DNA from: JAGPCK01 sp964535575
GTDB lineage: Bacteria > Bacteroidota > Bacteroidia > UKL13-3
DNA length: 64,000 bases
NCBI GenBank assembly: GCA_964535575.1
Contig: CAZHTC010000006.1
Span: 1-64,000, forward strand
Reading direction: 5' to 3'
Part shown: in pieces, positions 18,101-30,100 of the stretch
Position numbering within the stretch: position 1 is the stretch's first letter
Layout: each line of letters starts with the position of its first letter
Translations under genes and position numbers: made by a program
Notes under the pieces: model-generated
What the model saw: only the letters and a program-made list of their open reading frames with translations
Database searches by the model: none
Told to the model about the DNA's origin: nothing

Positions 18101-21100
18101 AGAATACTTCCACCAGCGCAGTTACGGGAACCTCTTCGTTTGCGGGTATTGTGGCCAGCGGTTCGCTTACCTCGGCCACTACCAGTACTTCGGTTGTAAT
18201 GAGTACCATTGAGCTCGACTCGAACACCGTTGATAGTGCGTATTATGGAATTATTGTTTACAGCAGTACTTCGTATTCAAGTGGTGTTACCATCCGCAGA
18301 AATACCTTGACCAATATTTATTATTATCCGATTTATTCCTACTACCTGTATGGAGCAAACGTATCAAATAATACGATTACCCTCACAGCTGCCACCTCAA
18401 CCACCAGTTCAATGGGGTTATATTTTTCTAGTTGTAATACCACAGGTTCAAACCCAACTTATATAAATGCAAATAATATTTACGGGGCTGGTAATTATGG
18501 AATATATCTTACTTCCTGTTCCGGTTCGGGTACAGCGCAATGCCAGCTTAATAACAACATGATAAGAGGTGGATTCCGGGTATCCTCTTCTTATGGTATT
18601 TATTTGTCAACCGTAAGTTATTTTAATATTTACCATAACAGTGTAAATATGGATTTTGCCACCACTGCAACTTCTTACCCATGTATATATCAAACAGGAG
18701 GAACAGCCAGTACCTGTAATATTAAAAACAATAATTTTGCGTATACTTCATCCGGTAGCGGTTATGCTGCTTATCTGGGTACCACCAACAATATTGATTA
18801 TAACAACTATTATAAAAACGGAGCTATTTCATCAACAGTGGTAGCATATTATGGGGGTTATGGCAATTTGACCCAATCCTCCCTGTCCGGAGGTAGCCAA
18901 AACGCCAATTCCGTTTCCACCAATCCAAATTTTACAAGTTCAACGGATTTGCACGTAACAGAAGGTTGTTTGCTTGGGACCAACCTAAGTGTAGCAACCG
19001 ATTTTGACGGAGATTCACGAGGCACCACACCTACTATAGGCGCAGATGAATATACCCGATTAAATAATGATGTCGGAATTTCTGCCTTATTGTATCCTTC
19101 GGCACCAGCTACACCGGGAACCCAACAAATAATTGCTACACTTAAAAATTATGGGTTAAATACCGTTACTTCGGCTACGGTTAAATACTCCGTTAATGGA
19201 AGCACACCGGTTTCAGTGAGCTGGACAGGAACACTTGCCGCTTGCGGAACAACATCTGTTACCTTTACCGGAGCCAACCAATACACCTTTACCGGTGGAA
19301 CCAATGTGGTAAAAGTGTGGACGGAATTGCCAAACTCCACCACCGATGCGAGACCGGCTAACGATACCAATACTACTACTCTTGAACTGTGTAACGGCCT
19401 TTCGGGTGCTTACACCATTGACCCTGCAGGAAGCGGAGCAACCAATTATACTACCTTTGCTGCGGCTAAAACAGCCTTGGTAAATTGCGGAGTTGCAGGA
19501 CCGGTTACCTTTACTGTTGCCGCGGGAACTTATTCCGAGCAATTGGTATTATCGGCTATCAGTGGGGCATCTTCTACCAACACCATTACTTTTGATGGGG
19601 GAACAGGTAATGCATCCACACGCATTATTACATCAGCCGGCACCTCAAGTTCCAATTTCTATACAGTTCGACTAAACGGAGCCTCCTATGTAAGGTTTAA
19701 GAATTTAACCATTCGCAACACAGGATCGACTTATGCCAATGCCGTTCATATTATGGGAGCCTCCCATTACTCGCAGATTAAAAATTGTATTATTGAAATT
19801 ACCGGAACAGGTACTACTTCTACCGCGTCTACTTACATCCCGTTAATTATAAATAACGCAGCGGATATTTCTTCACCAAGCACGGGTTCTCAGGTTAACT
19901 ATCTGGAAATTGACAGCAACACCATCAATTCAGGGTATTACAATATTTACATGTACGGGTTAACCTCATCCCCTTACAGTAACAGCAATAAAATTCGCTA
20001 CAATACCATGAACAGCGCCTATTATATGGGCATATATTTTTACTTCCAGGACGGTGTGCGTATACAGAACAATACTATTGCCATGCGCTCAAACGGATCA
20101 TCCAATTCTTATGGTATCCAAACAGGTCAGAGCGTAAACAGCGGAACAAACTATGCTGAAATATCAGGCAACAGAATATATGATGCCGGTGGGTATGGTA
20201 TTTACTTATCCAATTGGAGCGCTTCGGCTTCTTACCGCAACAAACTTTACAACAATATGGTAGGGGGAGGTTTCCGAACAACCAGTTGTTATGGAATGTA
20301 CCTTCAATCTTGCAGCTATGCAGATGTGTGGTTCAATACTGTGAACATGGATTACAATGGTGGATCGGCTGGAACTTCAGCCCTGTACTCCAGCAACACC
20401 ACTTTCATAGATATTCGCAACAATATTTTTGTAGTTAGTGCTACTTCCGGATCAACTGTTCCGGTTTACATTAATACTGCCACTGACCCGAGTTTGTTTG
20501 ATTATAACAATTTCACCAATGCCAGCAGTACTAACTTATTTTATTTACAAGGTACGTATGGGACTACTTCTACGTATCAGGGTTTGGCCGGGTTCAACAG
20601 CAATTCTTCAAATACAACCGTAACATTTACCAGTACCACTAACCTGCATCATAGTAATGCCTGTTTAAATGGTACAACCATATCTTATGTAACAACCGAT
20701 ATTGACGGACAAACCCGCGGCTCTACACCGGATATGGGTGCAGATGAAATTAGCGGGGTGAACAACGATTTGGGGGTGTTCAGCATTTCAGCACCGGGTA
20801 CTGCATTTACGGCAGGCACTCAGGATGTAAAAGTGGTGATTCGTAATTATGGTACCAATACCATTACTTCGGCTACCGTAAGCTATGCCGTAAACGGGGG
20901 CACTGCTGTAACAAAATCGTGGACGGGTTCTTTGGGTTCGTGTGATACCGCCACTGTTACCTTCACAGGAAGTGACCAGTATAACTTTGTGGCTAATACT
21001 ACCTATTCCATAGTAGCTACAGTTTCATCTCCAAACGGTGGAACGGATAATAATTCAAGCAACAATTCACTTACCAGCAGTGGTCTTGCCTCAGGAATGA

Positions 21101-24100
21101 TTGGAGCATACACCATTAACGCTTCAGGTAGCGGTTCCACCAACTACACCTCATTTGTAAACGCAGTTACAGCGCTTCAAACTCGTGGTGTTTCAGGGCC
21201 TGTTACCTTTACCGTTTCCGCAGGAACATATACAGGTCAGTTAACCATTACCAGTATTCCCGGTATATCTGCCACCAACACTGTAACTTTTGACGGTGGA
21301 ACGGGTAATGCAGCCACACGTATTGTAACGCACAGTTCAAGTTGTGCCAATACAAACGACCATACGTTAAAAATTGATAATGTTCAGTACTTGGAGTTCC
21401 GGAATCTTCATATCAGAAATACATACACATCTTGTTATCCTATTGCGGTACATATTTATGGCAGTAGTCACAACACCAAAATTAAAAACTGTATTTTGGA
21501 GGTGCCTGTAAGCACCAGCTCAGCCGGATTTTTCCCATTGCTTATAAATAATGGAATTAACACGTCTAACCCTGCGGTTGGTTCATATGTTTATGGATTA
21601 GAAATTGATTCCAACACTATAAAAAACGGTTACTATGGAATGTATATGTATGGACTTACCTCAACGCCTTATTCCAACAATAATAAATTCAGAGGGAATA
21701 CATTTAGTAACCCCTACTATATTGGGGCATATTTCTATTATCAAGATGGATTGACGTTTACAAATGACAGTATCTACATGCGAGCAAGTGGTTCTACTAC
21801 TGCCATGGGTTTATATATGACCTCTTGTTTATCTACCGGAGCCAATTTTCATGATATAAGTAACAACAAAATTTATAATGCTTACCAATATGGTGCTCAC
21901 ATTCAAACTGTAACCAGTGCATCCTCATCAATAAGAAATAAATTCTCAAACAATATGGTGGGAGGAATGAGTGCAACAACAACACTTAACGCGGTAAGAT
22001 TGAACGGTGCTTCCAACTTTGATGTGGTATTTAACTCCATTGTTGTTGCCAGCGCAGTTACTACAGCCGGGAACGGAGCATTTTACTTAACAGGTGGCAC
22101 AGGTTTAGATATTCGTAACAACATTTTTGCACACACCAATGCCTCAGCAACTGCTGTTCCTTTTTACAGTGCTTCTACAATGTCTTCGGTATTGTTAAAC
22201 GCAAATTCCTTTAATTACAACAATTATTACACGGCCAATTCCACTACCAACAGGGCTTATTACAACGCTACTACCTATACTACTACTACACTTTTGGGTG
22301 GTGGTGGATACAATTCCAATTCATTAGTATCATCAAATCCATCTTTTGTATCAACCTCCGATTTGCACGTGAACACCTCTACCATGAACGGAGTGACCAT
22401 CAGTGGTTACTCAACCGATATAGATGGAGTAACTCGTGTGAATCCTCCGGACATGGGAGCTGATGAAATTCCGAATGCCGCTACATCCCTCGATATGGCT
22501 ATGGACAGCATTATTACTCCGGGCAATCCTAATACAACTGTGGGTACAACCACCATAAGTGTGCGCCTCAAAAATATTGGAACCACTACCCTTACCGGTG
22601 CTACGGTTAAATATAGTGTGAACGGGGGTACCGCGGTGAGTGAATCATGGACAGGTTCGTTGGCACAAAATGCCACCACCACATTTACTTTTACCACTAC
22701 CTACAGTACTTCTCTTGGAACTGCATACACGTTACGTGTGTGGAGCGAAGCACCTAATGCAGGAACCGATGGTTTTATGAACAACGATACCTTGTCGTTG
22801 GTATTTACTCCTAAAATGAGTGGAGTGTACACGATTGATGGCGCAGGTAGCGGATCTACCAACTTTACTACCTTTGCAGCATGTTCAACCGCTTTAGGCG
22901 TAAATGGTGTTTCGGGGCCGGTTACGATTAACGTAGCAACGGCAACCTATACAGGTCAGGTAGTTATTCCGGCCATCACCGGAGCATCATCGGTTAACAC
23001 TGTAACCATTGACGGAGGCTCGGCTTCTACTACCATTCTTACCAATGGCACCACAACAAGCACCACTACTCACACGGTAAGATTAAACGGTACATCCTAT
23101 GTGCACCTGCGTAATTTAACCATCAGGGCAACGAATGCCACCTATGGATGGCCGGTACATATTATGAACTCCAATAATGTGAAAATTAGAAATTGTGCTA
23201 TCAATTTTGTAGGAGCAACTAACTCACTGCCTACAGCAAATACCAATTTCCACGGTGTGGTTGTAAACAATAGTACTTCTTCTTACTCTACTGCCTATGC
23301 GGCCACCAATATTGATATTGACAGCAACAATATCAGAGGAGGATACTCCGGTATTTATGTGGCGGGAAGCAGTTCGACAGGAATTAATATACGCTACAAC
23401 ACACTTGATTCGTGCGATACGTATGGAATAATTATTTCATCAGGAAATGGGGTAACTGTAAATAACAATACACTAAACATGCATACCGTAACGGCTGCTA
23501 CTTACGGAATTTATTTTAGCAATTGTACTTCTTCCGGAACCAATTACCATCAGGTAAATGGCAATACCATAAAGAATGCAGGAAGTGCTGGTATTTATTT
23601 GACCAGCTCAAACAATCAGGCTTTGTATAAAGGACAATTGTACAATAATATGGTTACCGAGGGATTCCGATCTGCAGGTAATGCTGGTATTTACAGCAGC
23701 AGTTCGGCTTACTGGAATATTTATTACAATACGGTTAACTACGATATGACATCCGGTTATGCCTTATACGTTTCCAATACGGGGCAGGATGTGCGCAACA
23801 ATATGCTGGTTTGTTCGGCCACTTCAGGGTCAGCTTATCCATTGTATACTTCCTCAAGTTCTTACTTAACACAATGTGATTACAATAATTACTATAGTGC
23901 CATTCCGGGCACGCCTGTAATTGTGAATTTAGCAAGTACTACGTATACCTCGGCTACTTATATTGGAGCACAGGGCTATAATTCAAATTCTAAAAATCTG
24001 GCTCCCGGATTTGTGGGTACCCGCAATTTGCACCTAACCAATGCGTGCTTTAACGGAGGTACTCCATTAACATCGGCAACCACCGTTGATATTGATGGAA

Positions 24101-27100
24101 ACACACGATCTTCATCAGCACCTGATATGGGAGCAGATGAGGTGGTGGCTGCCAATAACAATATTGGGGTTGATGCTATTGTAAGTCCAACAGCACCGCT
24201 TACAGCCGGAACGCAGAATGTAGTAATACGCATTAAGAATTACGGGGGCAACACGGTAACAAGTGCTAATGTAAGTTATAAAGTAAACGGAGGCACCGCC
24301 ACCACCATAGCCTGGACAGGTTCATTAGCTCCATGCGATACCGTTTCTGTGTACTTTACCGGAGCCAATCAATACAATTTTGCTTCAGGCGGAAGCTACT
24401 CGGTACAGGCTTATACTGACGGCCCTAATGGTAACACCGATGCGGCCACAAGCAATGATACAATAACAAGCGCTACTTATTGTACCGGTATGTCGGGAAC
24501 ATACACCATCAATCCGGGAGGATCGGGCGCTACCAACTATACTTCATTTGCTGCTGCTGTTGCAGCCTTGCAATGTGGTGGGGTGAATGGTCCTGTTACG
24601 TTTAATGTGGCAGCCAATACCTACAGTGAACAAGTTGTTATACCTGCCATTACTGGTGCATCGGCTACCAACACCATTACGTTTGATGGAGGTACAGCTT
24701 CCGGAACCATTGTCGATTTCTCTGCATCAACCACCACGGCAGCTCATACCATTCGTATTGATAACGCTTCGTATATTACTTTACGCAACCTTACCATTCA
24801 TGGTTCGGGTAGTACGTATGCCAATTCATTACATATTTACGGATCTTGTAATTATGTGAAAGTTAAAAATTGTGTGATTGATATTACGGGCGCAGGAACT
24901 GTAAGTACTAGCACAAATTTTGCTGCGGTGGTAATTAATGGCTCCACAACCGTTTCTTCTACTACCGGAAGCCGTCCTACTTATCTTGAAATTGATTCGA
25001 ATACCATTCAGTACGGATACTACGGTATATTCAATTATGCACTCACTTCTGCACCTCATGCTACCAATTTAAAATTCAGAAGGAACAGTATTGACAGCAG
25101 TTACCAATATGGATTGTATGCTCAAAACTACGTTGATACAATTTATGTAAACAATAACACCGTGAATTTAAGAATAACGGGTTCTACTTCAGCGGCCGGT
25201 ATCTATTTAAGCAGTACAGGAGGTTTTGGAAGTTCTACCTTCTATTGTGAAATAACAGGGAACAAAGTAATAAACCCCGGCCAGTATGGAATTTTTGCTT
25301 CCATCAGTAATACGTCTTCTACTGTAAGAAGTAAAGTAAATAATAACATGATAGGCGGTGGGTTCCGAAGCACAAGTTCCTACGGATTCTACGCCTCTTC
25401 TTTCTATAATATTGATTTCTTCTACAATACCATTCAAAACGATGCGGCTACCACCCTTGAGCAATATGGAGCTGCCTATTTTACCAGTTGTTTGGCACTT
25501 GATATCAGAAACAATATTTTCTCCGTTTCCAATTCGGCCTCAACTGGTCTTCCATTCTACTCAGTAAGCGGAGTTACATACAATACCTTTAACTACAATG
25601 AATTTTATAAAGCCGGTACTGTAACAAACCTCATTTATTCGCAGGGCGGATACCAGACCCCTGCCAACTTTGTAGGAAGCGGAGGATATAATATCAACTC
25701 TATTAATCGTTCGGTGGCATTTACAAGTTCTACCAACCTGCACAGTACCGATGCCGCTTGTTTTAATGGAACCAGTATCAGTAGCGTTACCACCGACTTT
25801 GACGGGCAAACCCGAGGTGCTACACCTGATATGGGTGCCGATGAAAATCCGGCTTACGCAAACGATGTAGCGGTAGATGCAATTGTAACACCTGTGGCTC
25901 CATTGGCATCAGGAACTCAGGATGTAAAAATCCGAATCCGTAATGCAGGCAGCAATACCATTACTGCTGCTACCGTGAACTATAAAGTAAACGGAGGTTC
26001 GGCAGTTACCATGAACTGGACAGGAACTCTGGTTCCTTGTGATACCGCCACAGTAACCTTTACTGGAGCTAATCAATACAACTTTACGGCAGGTGGAACT
26101 TATTCAGTTCAGGCGTATACTTCCGGAGCTAATTCAACCACCGATCCAAACGCATCTAACGATACCATTAACGGCAGTTCATTGTGTACAGGGTTCAGTG
26201 GTACCTACACCATTAACCCAAGCGGAAGTGGTTCTACCAACTTTACTTCATTCGGTGCAGCTATTACTGCCATCACCTGCGGTGGTGTTACCGGTCCGCT
26301 TACGTTTAACGTGGCCAGTGGAACCTATAACGAACAAGTACTCATCCCTGCCTTAACAGGTACTTCGGCCTCTAATACCGTTACGTTCCAATCAGCAACA
26401 GGCAATGCGGCTGATGTGACGCTTACTTACAATTCTACCGTTTCTACAAGCAATTATGTGGTACGCCTTAACGGAGCAGATTATGTAAACCTGAAAAAGA
26501 TGACCTTAACGGCTACCAATACCACCTACGGGCGTGTGATTGAAATACAAAATACTTCTACCTATGATACGGTGCACACCTGCGTGTTAAATGGTATTGC
26601 CACCACCAGTAGCAGTAACAATTTTGCATTGGTTTATTCATTAAATACCCGTGACAACAACAGCGTGGTATATAACTCCACTCTTAATTACGGTTCATAC
26701 GGGGTTTACTGGAGCGGACCTACAAGTACACCATATGTTGCCAATGTTGCCATTACCGATAATACCTTTAATGGTATCGCTTATCAGGCTATTTACCTCT
26801 ATTACCACAGCAAGAGTTATATTAAGGGTAACACCATTAACCTGCACAATGGTACTTCAACGACCTTTTATGGAATTTACGAACAGAACTGCTGGAATGG
26901 AACACGCATTCTTAAAAACACCATTGTGGGTAGTACCAATTCGTCAACGAATACTTATGGTATTTCATCCAGCCAGCCAACCGGAACTTCTTCGGATAGC
27001 GGGTTAATAGCAAACAATGTGGTAGCCATTAGCCAGTCTTCGGGGGCGGTATACGGAATTTACTCTTACCAGCCGCAATGGAGCAAAGTATACCACAATT

Positions 27101-30100
27101 CAGTAAACATTACCGGAACGGCAACTACCGTTTATGCCGGTTATCTGTACAGTAGCAGCAGTACTTACGCCAACAATACTGCCTGGAACAATATTTTTGT
27201 AAACAGGTGTACAGGGGCCTCTGCTTTTGCTGTTTATTATTACTATGGGGGTTCTGTATCTTACTACTCTACCAATTATAATAATCTTTGGTCGTCAGGA
27301 ACCAACCTTGCTAGTAACAACGGGTCGCTTTATACTGTCTTTTCAATCTGGAAGGCCAGCAACGGCACCCCGGATGTTAACTCTACCAACTTCCTTCCCG
27401 GCTTCACCAGTGCTACCGATTTGCACCATACTACTCCTTGTATCAACAATACAGGTTATATTGGGGCCAACTCGTTTGTAACGGATGATAAGGATGGAAA
27501 TGCACGCAGCGCCACCACCCCGGATGTGGGAGCTTATGAATTTGCCGGAACAGCATATGATGCAGCAGCCGGAAATATTACTGCACCTACCGGATGGTCG
27601 GGCTCGGCCCAAACAGTAACCTTCCGAGTAATTAACCGGGGAAGTACTACTATTACCAGCCTTGATGCAGGATATAATGTGAACGGAGGCTCGGTTACTT
27701 CACAAACCTTCACCGGACTGAATATCGCAGCCTGCGACTCGGCTACTTTGAGTTTCACTACACAGGTAACCTTATCTGCCGGGCAATCGGTATTGCGTGT
27801 GTTCACTAAAGGCAATATCAACTCGGGCAACAGTGATGCGTTGTTATCTAACGATACAGCTCAGGGAACCATTTGTAACGCATTAAGCGGAACATACACC
27901 ATCAATCCTTCACTTGCTGCCAGCGGAACCAACTTCCAGAGTTTCGCTACGGCTATTGCTGCATTAAGTTCATGCGGAGTGAGCGGTGCGGTTACCGTAA
28001 ATGTGGCAGCCGGTACTTACAACGAACAGGTAACCATTCCATACTTTACCGGTGGAAGTGCTACCAATACCGTAAGCTTTGAGGGGGCCGATAGTTCAAC
28101 TACCATCATCAGTTACAATACCGCTGTATCAGCATTAAGGTATGTAGTTAAATTTAACGGGGCACGTTACACCAGCTTCAGAAACTTTAAAGTAACCAGC
28201 CCGAACACCACCCAAGCCTGGGGAATCCAGGTAGCGGGAGCCGCTGCTACTGATACTTCTATCAGAATTGCACGCTGTACGGTAGTTATACCAACCATTA
28301 ACTCAAGCAACTTTGCCGGTATTGTTGCCACAAACTCTACTACAGCTGCTCTTACTACTGGTAACTACACCCAGGCACTTACCATTGATAGTTGTACGGT
28401 CTCAGGCGGGTATTATGGAATCGTACTGAATGGATTCACCACCACAGCCGGAAGTCAGTCGGACAGGAATATCGTGCGGGGATGTAATATTATTAACACA
28501 TCGTTTTATGGTATATACGCCTATTGCCAGTCGCTGTTTACTGCCACAGGTAATACCATTTCCGGTGTAGGGGTATTGGCCAACAACGTAAGTTCATACG
28601 GTTTATACCTGAATTATTGTGATAGTTTTACAGCCACAAAAAATACCATTACAGGTCAAATTGGCGCATATGGATTATTTCCTTCAAACAGTAACGGAGG
28701 TTCAGGTCAGCACAACCTGATTGCAAATAATATGATCCAGATTGGATCCGGTACAAGTACCTGTTATGGAATTTACATGACTTCAGCCTGCTCTTATACG
28801 GATATGGTCTACAATTCGGTAAATGTTACCGGTAGTGCAACCACATTCAATGGCTGTGCTTTGTATATTACAAACCCAACCAGTGCAACCATTATCAATA
28901 ACAACTTTGTGAATTCCGGTTCGGCAGGATATAGTGTTTACATGTCTCCTACCGGAAACGGAACCACCAACTTTGCTCAGTGTGATTACAATAACTACTA
29001 CGCTACGGTTAGCAATTATATCAATGGTTCATACGCGAATGCCGCAGCCTTTGCCGGTGCTATTAATTCAGGTAGTGATGCGGCAAGTAAATCGGTGAAT
29101 CCTAATTTCACTTCAAGCACCAATTTGCATACCCCATCGGCAACCGCACTCAATGCAGCAGCAACACCTTATGCGGGAGTGTCGGATGATATTGACGGAA
29201 ACTCTCGTAACGGTTCAACACCTGATATCGGATGTGACGAGTTTAATCCGCCATCTGATGATATGGGCGTAATCGCTATTACCAAACCGGTTCCTCCGGT
29301 GGCTGCGGGCGCCAGTGATGTATGGGTGGTTATTAAAAACTATGCGGCTACCACGCTCACATCGGCCACTGTTAAATACGTGTACAATTCAACTACGTAC
29401 AGCCAAAGCTGGAGCGGATCGTTAGCTACCAATGCTACCGATACGGTTAAATTTACGGCTACCAGCGGAGCAGGCTCTACCAGTCAGCAATCAACCTTTG
29501 CAGCAGGAAGCAATTCCATGATCGCCTACAGCGAATCTCCGAATGGAAACACGGATGGAATTCTTTCAAACGATACCTTTAGTTACAGTTTCTGTACAGG
29601 CATGTCGGGTACTTACACCATTAACCCATCGGGCAGCGGTTCTACCAACTATACCACCATTGCAGCAGCTATCAGTGCCCTGCAATGTGGCGGAGTGAGC
29701 GGAGCCGTAGTATTTAATATTGCCAACGGTACCTATACCGGCCAGTATATTATTCCATCAATTGCCGGAGCAAGCAGCACCAATACCATCACCTTCCAGT
29801 CGGCAACAGGTGTGGCCTCTGCCGTAACGTTGCAGTACAACAGTACGGTGTCTACCAGCAACTATATTGTACGCCTATACGCTGCAGATTATATCAAGTT
29901 CAGCAGGGTTACTTTCTCTGCCCTCAACAGTACCTATGGTCAGTGTATTGAGATAACGGCAAATGGTTCTGACTATGCCACAAATAATACTGTTCAGTAT
30001 TGTGTATTGAATGCGAATTCAACAGGAGGTTCTTGTGCGGGCATTTTTGCAACAAGCAGTACTACACCAAATAACCTAACCGTTTATGGCAACACCTTCT

